This document shows positions 22,560 to 32,559 of a DNA stretch of 64,000 nt, in pieces. The DNA is from Calliopum simillimum (taxonomy: Eukaryota > Arthropoda > Insecta > Diptera > Lauxaniidae): contig OX638368.1 in NCBI GenBank assembly GCA_951812925.1, positions 160,628,492-160,692,491 on the forward strand, read 5' to 3'. Within the stretch, counting starts at the first letter, position 1; each line of letters starts with the position of its first letter. A program made the position numbers and the translations under genes. Below the pieces are notes generated by a model. That model searched no databases. It was not told where the DNA came from and saw nothing but the letters and a program-made list of their open reading frames with translations.

Positions 22560-22790
22560 TGGCAATAACTTCTGTTGTAAAATTTTTTTTTTGCCTACTG
22601 ATATTTTTTTTTGTATACGACTTCAAGGTTCTTATAATTCACACCTTCCAACGAAATTCAATCAAAATATTTTATGTAGTTTTTGAGTTATACCATTTAA
22701 GGTATTTCACCTATTTCACGCCCACTGGTGATATTTCACCCACTTTTTGCTCAGAAGTACTTCATATGCAGTAGGCTCCCTGTACTGTTA
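22560..22790 (+). repeat. Diverged dispersed repeat ending near CGCCCACTTTTTGCTCA-type sequence
   Basis: Blocks around CAATCAAAATATTTTATGTAG and CACCCACTTTTTGCTCAGAA resemble, in altered order, the segment at about 25,140-25,280 (CCCGCCCACTTTTTACTCAA). Probable fragments of one family. Confidence 0.35.
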
Positions 22791-23064
22791 TTACAATGCA
22801 CTATAGGCCAAAAGGCACACTTTTTTGGCCAAAATTCATAACGTCCATATTAGCATGGATACCGACTGCAAATGTAGTTTTTATGTTGACTCTAGACTAA
22901 AAGAAATATTCTGTAAAAAATCTTAACCCTTGGACTACCGGGTCAAAAATGGCACGTAATAAATTCTCTAAATAAATAACACATACCAGCAGAGTTTTGT
23001 TTGTAATCATTTCCGAAGTAACTCTATGCGTTGAATCCGAATCCGAGGTCAGAATTGACCCACC

Positions 23065-24645
23065 ACTACAGGATTTGGAGATATTTGAGGTCAAACTCAT
23101 GAAAAATGGCTATTTTGGCTACTTTTGAGGTTCGATGCAAACGTACAAATTTTTCATTATTTTTTTTTTACCAAATGTATCACGTAGGTAATGTTTCTTC
23201 AAAATGAGTTCTTAAAAAAATGCCATATCGCGACCTTAGAACAACAGGGTTCTATCTACACTCACATCACTTTCGAGAAATCTATGTTTGAATATTTCGT
23301 GTCGCATAACTTTTATGAGTTGATTTTAATCACAATAATTTTTATATTACAAGCATTTGATTGTCGCTAGGATTTCATTGATACTAAAAAAATTAAATTA
23401 TGTTGTCTAATTAATAAGGAATTTAAGTTTAAAAAAATCGATAGAACTTTGTTGCTAAACGATAAGGTACTTGAAATTGATAAACAATGTTCTAACTGCC
23501 AGATAGAACTTTGTGTTTCTGTAAGATTTTTTTTTTATTCAGATAGAACTTTGTGATTCTGTAAGAGAGCAGGCAAATTAGTTAAAATCATGTAATTTTG
23601 TTAAACAAGCCCCGATTTTGAGCCGACATGGCTTATTTTGTTAGTAAATGGACTTACAAAAAACCAACACTTCAGATTTATGCAGTTTTTGGGAAAAAGG
23701 TCAAAAAAGGGTTTTTGAAAAATTGACGTACCTTTATGTATCACTTAAAGCCAGTATAACTTTTTAAAGAAAAATCACACCAGTCCAGTTTGTAGCTCAT
23801 TTTAAAGATCATTTTTGAACATTTGGGGTAAGATATCTCGGAAACCATATAAGAAATAGCGACTCCAATGCCAGATTCAGATTCAACGTTGGCAAGTTTA
23901 TTAAGAATGGCTATTTTTTGATTTGAATTCTTCAATTTTCCAAAACAGTTTTTCGACCTTTTTTCAAAAACTGCATAAATCTTAAGTGCTGGTTTTTTCT
24001 TAGTTCAATTACTAACAAAATGAGCCATGTCAGCTCGAATTCGGGGCTTGTTTAACAAAATTACGCGATTTTATCTAATTTGCTTGCTCTCTTACAGCAG
24101 CACAAAGTTCTATCTAGCAGTTAGAACTTTGTGAAATTTATTTTAATTTGAATATGTGTAGATACATAGAACCTTGTGCATCTCAATTTCATTAATTATC
24201 TCAGAAACCATACGAGATAGAAAAATTTGAGTAGTGGTAATCGAAAGAGCGTGGTCTATTTAGTACGAAGCAATATATAACTCAATCTCACAAAAAATGT
24301 CAGTTAGAACCCTGTTGTTCTAAGGTCGCGATACCATAATTCCTTTAAAAGTTATGGCTTATATAAGATGACATGTCATGACATCTTGAAATCCCATAAA
24401 ACGGGTAAAACGACACAACTTTGGATTTCATGATATCATCTTAAATCTGCAATAACTTTTGAAGAAAGTGTTGTTTGGCACTTTTTAAGAGCTCGTTTTG
24501 AAGGTAAAAAGTGGTACTCAGTGATGAATTATGCAAAAAAAAAAAAATAAAAAAATTTTGTGCAGTCTACAACTAACCTCAAAAGTAACAAAAGTACTAA
24601 TTTTTCCTATATTAACCTCAAATATCTCTATTTTTCAAAAAACCT
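23065..24645. repeat. Large foldback element, family B
   Basis: Left landmarks TCGCGACCTTAGAACAACAG (23,226), GATAGAACTTTGTG, GCAGGCAAATTAG and ACAAGCCCCGATTTTGAGCC (23,608) all recur in reverse complement: CTGTTGTTCTAAGGTCGCGA (24,311), then CAAAGTTCTATC and CGGGGCTTGTTTAACAAAAT (24,041). Arms are about 650-700 bp with a centre of about 200 bp; the right arm has extra sequence near 24,360-24,480. The centre carries the 65-bp module at 23,832-23,896. Fragments of this family occur at 26,515-26,610 and 62,375-62,560. No coding capacity. Confidence 0.85.
23832..23896 (+). repeat. Shared 65-bp module (GATATCTC...GATTCAGATTCA), family B centre
   Basis: Begins GATATCTCGGAAACCATATA and aligns over its whole length with the modules at 34,856-34,920, 34,401-34,465 (minus) and 49,239-49,303. 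Confidence 0.65.
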
Positions 24646-24649
24646 AATG

Positions 24650-25560
24650 CAAAAATTATGCGCACTTTTTTACCCAAGTTACTTGTTCTCGTAGTATCTT
24701 CAGTATTTTCTAATAAGAAATTGAAAAACAGCTTCTTCTTTTTCGTCTGTCTTTTGCAACCAGACTTCGAATAAATCGGAATTACGGAAAAAAAGTTACC
24801 TGACAAAAAAATTCATTAAAAAAAAAACGGGCAAAATCGGGCGTCTGTATTTGTAAATAACATTAACAATAGCACCGTCTTCTAGTTTTGGGTTTCTTAC
24901 GACTGGCAAATTCCAACAAAGTTTTAAAAGCTTACGCAAAGTTCAAAATTTAAAAAAAATACTAAAAGTCAGGGGTCTAATTTGAATTTTAAATTTTTCC
25001 ACAGAAAACCAAAATATATTTAAATGTTTTGAACTACATTGCATTATATATAACATCACACTACAAATTAATGCTGATCTTTATGAATAGGTGATCCTAG
25101 CTTTTTATCAAAATCGTTGAAACCGCTTTCGAGATATATTGAATTCAGTTGACAAAATGTTAAAAAGCGGGCGTGTCACTTACTTAATCCCGCCCACTTT
25201 TTACTCAATGCAAGGTAGTTTCACTAGACCTCAAGTTGCAAAATTTCAACAAATTATCTTGTGTAGTTTGTGATATTGTACATATAACCTGATAAGTGAA
25301 TCAACTTGATGATTTTTTCCAACTACCCACCTCTTTTGTCGCCATATTGCTCCGCCATATTGTTTTTTCAAAAAATAGTACTCGGGATCCAAAAGCAGAC
25401 ACCTCAACAAAGAAAATTAGCTATCATATGACCTACTTATTTAGACGCACCAGATTTTGGGCAACGAGATGTCATAGTTGACGTGAAACGTCCTTTATAT
25501 ATTTATATTTATGTACGAGTACTCGTATATATACATTTTTTTTCAGTGTACAAAAAGAAG
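24650..25560. other. No gene seen; repeat fragments
   Basis: Includes the CCCGCCCACTTTTTACTCAA fragment near 25,190. A frame of 61 codons at 25,296-25,481 has no recognised motif. Confidence 0.35.
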
Positions 25561-26440
25561 GGGTTTTCTTCAGTTATACTATCGTTAACTGGAAAACAGG
25601 CATTTGTGTTTCAGGAATGCTGATACTGAAGGGCGACACTAATCGGACAAAATTAAAATTACCAAAAATTTATATACAAAATAATATTTACAACAATAAT
25701 AGTGGCATGAAAATGGGATTTGCAAAGATATGGAAGGAACAAAAGGAACGATTCGAGTTCCTGCTCCTTAGACTGCGTGGGGTGTCATGCTCCGGAAAGT
25801 GTTAAACATGATGCAAAATTTGTTAATGGGCAAAGGATATGCTACTGCCTTGGTGGGTGATTTTGTGTAGGCTGGAAGTTTAATATAAAAATTACATCAC
25901 TGCAAGTTGAGCCGTTTTTGCTGTTGTTGGTTTCATAATGAACGCAAAAATTGTTTTTTAATTTCTTTAAAGAATAACACCATGGGAAGTTGAAGCAAAC
26001 GAAGAAGAAACTGTGGAAGAGGAGTGAATTTCTAATTAAATTTGGAAATTCCTTTCGAGATGCGTTAGCTGTTTGGTTATTAGATCGTATTGTAGAATTA
26101 TAAGTAAATTGTTGGTGCTATTATCGAAGATGTTGTGGGTTTTCATTGCGCAAATACGGACATGGCTAATTTTAATTAGTTGAAACGCATAATTTTACGT
26201 AAAGTTATGGCGCACCTTAAGTTTATTGCAATGAGAATTTTCATTTGCTAAGTTCTTTTAAAATTAGTTTTATCTAAAGTAATCGTATCTTGGATTGCAT
26301 AAATTTTCTGAATAACTTGATTGGTCTGAGGTGAATATTGCAAAATTATTTTGCTATTTTTTTGTATGGAACATTTTTCTGAAGCGTAGCGAATAAAATT
26401 AGCAATTAAAATACATAATTTAAATACGGTATATATATTA
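25560..26440. other. No gene seen
   Basis: Unique-looking AT-rich DNA; a GC-richer patch at 25,735-25,830 has a chance frame. Confidence 0.35.
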
Positions 26441-26448
26441 AAATGGCC

Positions 26449-26500
26449 CTATGCTGCTCCTAGGAGTTAAAGGAGAATACATACATACATATATATTTAA
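26449..26500 (+). repeat. Short dispersed repeat, copy 2 (TGGCCCTATGCT block)
   Basis: Matches 11,276-11,326, again ending in (CATA)n and (TA)n. Confidence 0.5.
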
Positions 26501-26514
26501 GGCACTTTCACTGG

Positions 26515-26612
26515 TAAATTTAAGTTGAAAAACAAAAAAATTTATAGAACTTTGTTGCTGATTGATAAGGTAAGAACCAGGTAAAACTTTGTGTCACTGT
26601 AAAATAAATATT
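26515..26612 (+). repeat. Fragment of foldback family B
   Basis: TATAGAACTTTGTTGCTGAT, GATAAGGTA and AAACTTTGTGTCACTGTAA follow the order of 23,440-23,530. Confidence 0.5.
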
Positions 26613-26613
26613 T

Positions 26614-26845
26614 TGAGCAAAGAGTTGTACCAGCCGTGACGTCCTCGGTTCAACTCCAGCCCAGACCAAACACAAAAGTTTTTCATCTTGCAATTTTTCA
26701 ATTATAATTAATTTATTTATTTATTTTATTTTATTAATTTAATTTGCAATTCATAAAGCTGAAACAGCCAATTCTCATTATTACAAAGACTTAGTATAGT
26801 ACTTAGTATTAAGTAAAATAAAAATAATTATAATTACAACAAAAA
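26614..26845 (+). repeat. SINE-like repeat, copy a, 5' part
   Basis: A truncated tRNA-like head (GTTGTACCAGCCGTGACGTC, B box GGTTCAACTCC at 26,647-26,657) is followed by the body CCCAGACCAAACACAAAAG and CTTGCAATTTTTCAATTATA, as in the complete copy at 31,591-31,795. It is cut at 26,845 by a LINE and resumes at 28,326. Confidence 0.6.
26836..26845. repeat. 10-bp LINE target duplication, left (ACAACAAAAA)
   Basis: Exact copy at 28,326-28,335. The intact SINE copy at about 31,750-31,770 has an uninterrupted A-rich tract at the same place. Confidence 0.65.
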
Positions 26846-28325
26846 CCAAATTTCCAAATTTCAATCTCCTTCGGCTAAATGGGCATACTTTAACACTTCC
26901 AAGACAGCCAAATATCTAGGAGTCATACTGGATCCAAAGCTAAACTGGAAAGAAAACATTGAACTGAGATGCAAGAAGGCCTGCATAGCTCAATGGGGAC
27001 TTCAACCAAAAATGGTACTTTGGATGCACCCATCAGTAGTACGTCCAATCCTCACTTATGGCTCCCTAGTTTAGTGGCCGGCTACTAGCAAAGGCTTTAA
27101 TCAGGCAAAACTAGAGAGGGTGCATAGGACCGCATGTGTCGGTGTAACGGGGGCACTGAGATCTTGCCCTACCGCAGCTTTAAGCGTTATTTTACACCTT
27201 TGCCTCCTACCTCTTTTATTAAAGCTATTGCTTCAAGCAGCGCAGGAAGACTCAGGGAAACCGGCTCTTTGGAACCAAAGCCGTATGACCACTCTGCCAT
27301 CCTTGAAAATTTGCAAACTGAGCTCACCAGCTCAACAGATTACACCTGTCCCATACTCAGTTTTGATAATAACTTTCGAGTATGGATTCCTGATAGAGCT
27401 AAGTGGGAAGATGGCAGTATCAACCTAAATTTTGAAACCGCCATATACACCGATGGCTCCAAGATGGAGTGTGGTGGTGAAACTTTCACAATTATTTCGC
27501 TTTCCAGATTCAGCCAGCGTCTTTCAGGCAGAAACTTTAGCCATCCTCGAAGCCTGCAAATCATTAGGGAGTAATGATATTTTCGGAAGAGTGGAAATTC
27601 TCTCAGACAGTCAGGCAGCTATCAAAGCACTGAATCCAGCAATAATAAGGTCAAAATTGGTGAAGGACTGTAAGAAGGAGCTAGTCAGGCTTGGACGTCG
27701 GTTTGATATTGCTTTCGTTTGGGTTTGGACATCGAGGGCAACGAAAAGGCTGCGGGTATATACTTACTCCGCTAGGTATAGTAAAGAAGAGGATCTTCAT
27801 TTTACTTAACCGAGGCGAACACTAATTGGAAAGCATTCACTACATGTAGGATATCCAGGTCAATCTGGCCTTCATATAGCAGATCAAAAACTACTTATTT
27901 ATTAGCTAATAACCGTATTAATATAGCAAGAATTACCGCAGTTTGCACTGAACACTGGGCCATCGGCAAGCATGCTGAAAAACTAGGCATCTCTTTCAAC
28001 CCCTTTTGTCGAAGTTGCTTAGTTGCAAACGAGCAAGAATCTCTTGAACACTTTCTCTGTGACTACCCAGCTCTGGCTAGAGCTAGACTTAAATCACTGG
28101 AAAAGCCTTGCTTCAATAAACTCAGCGAAATTGCACACATTGAAAATGGCTCGCTGCTCAATTACCTTAATAGGACTTACTGGATATAGATATCGTTAGT
28201 TAGGTGATTAAAATTTTCACACACTTATACCAGTCTGTCGAGTCACTTTTGTGGTATTAAAATGGCACTTTTAGTGCTACTTAGGCTTAGCTTGCATCGC
28301 TAAACCGCCGCTCTAACCTAACCTA
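26846..28325 (+). mobile_element. 5'-truncated non-LTR retrotransposon inserted in the SINE
   Basis: The body starts inside the reverse transcriptase thumb region (AKYLGVILDPKLNWKENIEL at about 26,909) and runs through RNase H and a cysteine-rich C-terminus to a tail of CTAACCTAACCTAAC. It is bounded by the 10-bp duplication ACAACAAAAA. The protein is broken by a stop in LTYGSLV*WP (27,072) and several frameshifts, so it is dead. It is related to, but distinct from, the LINE at 7-9 kb. Confidence 0.8.
26909..28190 (+). pseudogene. RT/RNase H relic of the second LINE
   Basis: In order: AKYLGVILDPKLNW, then RPILTYGSLV followed by a stop, then the RNase H segments ETAIYTDGSKMECG (27,438, first D), SASVFQAETLAILEACKSLG in a shifted frame (E), and VEILSDSQAAIKALN (second D). 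The C-terminus at about 27,905-28,187 reads CRSCLVANEQESLEHFLCDYP, the C-x2-C...H-x4-C pattern. At least two frameshifts separate these blocks (near 27,480 and 27,770). Confidence 0.8.
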
Positions 28326-28474
28326 ACAACAAAAATAGTCTGATGAGTCTTTATGGCGAAAGACGAAACATATGTCACTATAGCCGTGTTTTTAATCCGT
28401 TCCTTAATTTGTCATAATTATGTGTTAGAAAATGCATTGATAGATAGATTTATATGAAAATCTTTGCAAATATA
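28326..28474 (+). repeat. SINE-like repeat, copy a, middle part
   Basis: Begins with the second ACAACAAAAA and continues TAGTCTGATGAGTCTTTATG, GAAAGACGAAACATATGTCA and GTGTTAGAAAATGCATTGAT. The same blocks occur at 31,771-31,800 and 47,213-47,275 with 51,519-51,540. Ended by the mariner insertion. Confidence 0.6.
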
Positions 28475-29761
28475 TTGGGTGTACAACTTAAAAACCGGAA
28501 TTTTTTAGCGAAATTTGATGCTTTATTGTGGAAAAATGTTACAATATATTTTATTCAAAGTATTGTCCATTGGAAGCTACAACATTTCCCCATCTTTCAG
28601 GCAATTTATGAATTCCATCCCAAAAAAATTGCGCCGGCTTGGCGGCCAAAAATGAATCTATCCAATTTCGGATGCCTTGCTCTGATGTGAAGCGTATTCC
28701 GGTGAGGGCGTTTTGCATCGAGCGAAATAAATGAAAGTCAGACGGAGCAAGGTCCGGACTATAAGGCGGGTGAGCCAAAACTTCCCATCCACTATTTTCC
28801 AAATAGTTTTTCACGGGTCTTGCAAAATGCGGCCGAGCGTTGTCATGATGAAAAATTATTGCTTCGTGTCTGGTCGCATTTTCCGGGCGTTTTTCGATGA
28901 TGGCACGCTTCAAACGTATTAATTGTGTTTGGTACAGGTCACCTGTGATTGTCTGGCTCGATTTCAACAACTCATAATATAACGGCCCCTTCTGATCCCA
29001 CCAAATACACAGCATAACCTTGGCACCATGGATATTTGGCTTCGAGGTTGATTTGGCTGGTTGGTCGGGTATCACGTATGACTTTTTGCGCTTGGGATTG
29101 TCATAATGGATCCATTTTTCATCCCCAGTCACAATCCGATGCAAAAATGATTTGTTTTTATGGCGCTCAATCAGCATTTCAGACATACAGAAGCGCCGTT
29201 CAACGTCTCTCGGCTTCAACTCATAGGGGACCCAATTACCTTGCTTCTGAATGTATCCGGCGGCTTTCAAACGTTTCGAAATGGCTTGCTGAGTCACTCC
29301 CAACGATTTGGCAAGCTCGTCTTGTGTTTGACACGAATCCTCATCGAGTAGCTTCTCTAATTCTTCGTCTTCATACTTTTTTGGCTGTCCTGGGCATTCT
29401 TTGTCTTTGATGTCAAAATCGACACTTTTGAAGCGTTTAAACCATTCAAAACACTGTGTTTTTCCTAAAGCATCGTCGCCATAAACTTCTACAAGCAAAC
29501 TATGACTTTCCACAGCAGTTTTCTTTGCAAAAAAATGACCCAACAGAACCTCCTGCAAATGCTGTCTTTTTCTCCAATTTTCGAAGTTATTCATTGTGAA
29601 AAATAATAATGATGCACACAAGATAAAATTGTTTTATTGACTGATTTTGACAGCTGTCAAATGTACCTTCAAAATGACATATATATAAAGTTCGAGCTTT
29701 CACGATATTTGTTAGTACGGACATCCACCGTCAAATTCCGGTTTTTAAGTTGTACACCCAA
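28475..29761 (-). mobile_element. Mariner transposon, complete, 1287 bp
   Basis: Perfect 29-bp terminal inverted repeats start TTGGGTGTACAACTTAAAAA at 28,475 and, complemented, end at 29,761. The element is flanked by TA on both sides (28,473-28,474 and 29,762-29,763), the mariner target site. A single uninterrupted transposase frame lies on the minus strand. Identical ends plus an intact frame imply a recent insertion; it sits inside an older SINE-like repeat. Confidence 0.95.
28551..29594 (-). CDS. Mariner transposase, intact (347 aa)
   Basis: Cut-and-paste transposase that would bind the 29-bp ends in the nucleus and move the element into TA sites. Translation is taken from MNNFENWRKRQHLQEVLLGH (ATG at 29,594), which matches the usual 345-350 residue length; an in-frame ATG 27 bases upstream would add nine residues of no family character. 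N-terminal paired-type helix-turn-helix region at about residues 1-110 (DELAKSLGVTQQAISKRLKA), then WVPYEL, the linker motif of mariners. Catalytic core: TGDEKWIHYDN (first D), HHDNARPH (second D) and YSPDLAPSDFHLF (third D); 34 residues separate the last two, the DD34D signature. C-terminus LPERWGNVVASNGQYFE is typical. No stop or frameshift. Sequence flavour is closest to the mellifera/cecropia side of the family, but subfamily is inference. Confidence 0.95.
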   Translation of the reverse strand: MNNFENWRKRQHLQEVLLGHFFAKKTAVESHSLLVEVYGDDALGKTQCFEWFKRFKSVDFDIKDKECPGQPKKYEDEELEKLLDEDSCQTQDELAKSLGVTQQAISKRLKAAGYIQKQGNWVPYELKPRDVERRFCMSEMLIERHKNKSFLHRIVTGDEKWIHYDNPKRKKSYVIPDQPAKSTSKPNIHGAKVMLCIWWDQKGPLYYELLKSSQTITGDLYQTQLIRLKRAIIEKRPENATRHEAIIFHHDNARPHFARPVKNYLENSGWEVLAHPPYSPDLAPSDFHLFRSMQNALTGIRFTSEQGIRNWIDSFLAAKPAQFFWDGIHKLPERWGNVVASNGQYFE

Positions 29762-30010
29762 TATGACTAAAAGCTCAATTGGAAATTAAATTCTGGTAAA
29801 TATATTTATGTTTGGATAGATATTTGTTTAATATACAAATTGGATCCACCTTCATCGTATGGGTCAGTAGTGTAGAGGGAGGATATGTTTCTATCTATCG
29901 CACGGACGGACCACGGTTCGAATCCGGTCAGTTCGTTTTTTTTTTTGTTTCAACCTTACAGTAAGGTAAATATCACTTAAATTTTTTTAAAAAAATTACT
30001 TGACGTTAAG
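29762..30010 (+). repeat. SINE-like/tRNA-like repeat, copy a, 3' part
   Basis: Right of the mariner the sequence includes a tRNA-like module at 29,861-29,931 with an A box-like AGTAGTGTAGAGGGA and a perfect B box GGTTCGAATCC (29,915-29,925) in a GACC/GGTC stem. ATTACTTGACGTTAAGG at about 29,995 resembles ATTACTTGACGTCAAAA at about 51,700, downstream of copy c. Whether this module belongs to the same repeat or is a separate SINE is unclear. Confidence 0.5.
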
Positions 30011-31250
30011 GTCGTTTAAAATTTTTGAATTGACTAAAACAATAAGCCAAAATTTTCTTCAGAGTGGAGTTGTCTATTTTAACTTGAAATTCTGGTAACG
30101 TTTAGGAGCATTTTTCGTTTTAAAAATGGTTTGGGAAGCATAAATGAAATTCCCAGCAAGTATAATTTTTAAACCACCCTATTATGTATCCATTTATATT
30201 TAAGGGAAAACTTAATTTTATTCAATCGTATTAACTTAAAAAAAAAAAAACAATTTTTGAGTTCGAATTTTCAACACAGCATTTTATAGACGAAAAAATT
30301 TACTCCAAAAAAGTTCCTTAATATTAATTAAGCATTTTCAAAAATATTACATCTACAAAACTGACTTTTATGAAGTTTATATACACTCTAGATAAGATAC
30401 TAATTCTTAACTGTTTTCATATTTTGTCAAGAAAGCAAGTAACAATGTTTTTGTTTTTAATATTTTAACACAATATACTCTATTTCATTGAAAGAAATTT
30501 ATGTATGAACATATGTATATTGAGAGATGACTCTTATTTTACCATTACTAATCTAAAAAAAAAAGGAATTGGGATATTCTCGCTCACATACCTTACCACC
30601 ACTGCCAGCAGATCTATTTTAAGCACCAATATGAGAAGAAGGAATGATTTACGACTCCCAATCGGCGTCACCTGAGATTAAAAAACCGAGTAGCTAAAAA
30701 AAAAAAAAAAACAAAAGAAAAACGAGATGTGAACCCAGAAGCCAACAAAACCCAAATAAAAACATTAAAATCACTGATGGCAGTGTCGAAAGGATTGAGC
30801 ATTTTTACTTCTCCCCATTTTCATCCCTGTCACATGTGAAAGGGTACGAATACAGTCGCAAGCTTGGTCGGACGGTCTATATCATTGAGTTCCTAAATTC
30901 GAACGAATGCTGGCATTGCAAATGGCGCACTCTGAAGGGCGAAAATGCGACACCAGCAGCAACAACCGAAGCAACGACAACATCATTGGCACCATATGTT
31001 GCGTAATTTGTGTTATTGTTGCTTCAAGTTTTAACGCATTTGAAAGTCGTAGGTGAAGAGAAGCTGCTGCTGCTGCTTTCATTTGGTTATGGCTCGGCTC
31101 ATACAAAGGCAACAGAAGCGGAAAAAGCCCAAAGACTTGTGTAATGCCACATTGAAATAAAATGAAGCCGTTTCATTTTTATAGGGTTTGAATAAGATAT
31201 ATTACAATATACATGTATGTGTGTATGTATGCATGCACATATACACATAC
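30011..31250. other. No gene seen
   Basis: AT-rich to 30,600; GC-richer and possibly unique at 30,780-31,130. No domain-bearing frame. A (TATG/CATG)n-like stretch lies near 31,208-31,235. Confidence 0.35.
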
Positions 31251-31309
31251 AACTTGTACTTGTAACGACCCAACAGAAAATGTCGATGCGCATCCCCAAG
31301 ATGCAATAG

Positions 31310-31545
31310 CGATTCGCGTCCTTCTCGCATCCAAAGAGCTGATTTGTATGCGCATATTTTCTGCGCTATAGGTAGCGAGAGCGAAGCGCATCCAAAGAGC
31401 ATTTTTGAATGCGAGAGTGATGCGCATCCAAAGAGCATTTCTGGTAGCGAGAGCGATGCGCATCCAAAGAGCATTTCTGGATGTAAGAGCGATGCGCATC
31501 CAAAGAGCATTTCTGGTAGCGAGAACGATGCGCTTTCGGTCACGT
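31310..31545 (+). repeat. 36-bp minisatellite, block 1
   Basis: Units of GCGCATCCAAAGAGCATTTC followed by TGGTAGCGAGAGCGAT repeat about six times with small variations (some units read TGGATGTAAGAGCGAT). Because 36 is a multiple of three, long frames stay open on both strands; they are by-products, not genes. Confidence 0.85.
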
Positions 31546-31590
31546 ATTAACGTACAAAACAAAATAAATCAATAAGTCGTCTTCGTAAGA

Positions 31591-31800
31591 GCGCGATGAC
31601 AGAGCAGTGGTCTAGCGACTGGCACTGCGATTGAGAGTTGTAGCAACAGTGAGGTCCTCGGTTCAACTCCGGCCCAGACCTAACACAAAAGTTTTCAACT
31701 TGCAATTTTTCAATTAGAATTAATTTAGTAAAATAAAAATAATTATAATTACATATAAAAAAAAAAAATAGTCTGATGTGTCTTTGTGACGAAAGACGTG
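31591..31800 (+). repeat. SINE-like repeat, copy b, near-complete with tRNA-like head
   Basis: Head: A box-like TGGTCTAGCGACTGG (31,608-31,622) and B box GGTTCAACTCC (31,660-31,670). Body: CCCAGACCTAACACAAAAG, CTTGCAATTTTTCAATTAGA, an A-tract, then TAGTCTGATGTGTCTTTGTG and GACGAAAGACGTG. It lies between the two blocks of the 36-bp minisatellite, as if inserted there. Confidence 0.65.
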
Positions 31801-31844
31801 AAATTTCAATTAAAAATTAATTTTTTAAATATTTTTATTGTCAT

Positions 31845-31965
31845 CCAAAAAGCATCCAAAGAGCATTTCTGAATGCGAGAGCGATGCACTTCCAAAGAGC
31901 ATTTCTGGTAGCGAGAGCGATGCGCATCCAAACAGCATTTCTGGTAGCGAGAGCGAAGCGCTTCG
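31845..31965 (+). repeat. 36-bp minisatellite, block 2
   Basis: About three more units of the same CATCCAAAGAGCATTTC repeat, followed by diverged units to about 32,050. Confidence 0.8.
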
Positions 31966-32109
31966 TTCCAATGACATGCCAATGTTAATTTCAGCGCTTT
32001 TGGCAACGAGAGAGATGCGCTTCACTGCTGCTTTAGAGCGCTTCAGAAGCGCTATTGATGCGCTCCATTCCCCATTGGGAATAAAGAAAGCTCGTCAGTG
32101 CAACATCAG

Positions 32110-32555
32110 TTAGTCTAAAAAATAAGTGCAGTCTTTGATTTATGGTACGATTGCTATCACAATATTTTGAAAATATAAATTTCAAGGGGTAGATTGTATT
32201 GATAACATCTTTAACCTATTTATATAATATGTCTTCCTTTGTTTCGTACATACACATAATATGTGAAAATCAACCAAAATCAATAGTTAAAATATTTACG
32301 ATTGTTGTACAGAATATAATGACTGAAAATAAGATGACCTCATGATGACCTGAAAAACAACTAAAAATAAAAAGCCGGAAAAGGCCCGATATGCAATGAT
32401 CGTTCAACATGATCGGTAGCAGCATTTTCTTCACAACACTAACAAACTTTGTTGGGAGTATTCATATTTTGTGACTAAATTTGTTCATCTTCATTTTTTA
32501 TTCTTAAATGGGACGTAGAGGAATAGCTGTAGCTATTGACCGTTTTTTTCTAAGT
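32110..32555. other. No gene seen
   Basis: AT-rich DNA with no coding or repeat signal noticed. Confidence 0.35.
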
Positions 32556-32559
32556 ATCG

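Noticed and set aside
29036..29410. Plus-strand frames opposite the mariner transposase
   Set aside because: Antisense shadows of the 347-residue transposase.
29861..29931. Functional tRNA gene with perfect B box
   Set aside because: No seven-base acceptor stem or plausible anticodon loop; better explained as a SINE head.
31179..32025. Several long frames reading MLFGCASLSLPE repeats
   Set aside because: They are translations of a 36-bp minisatellite whose length is a multiple of three, open on both strands.
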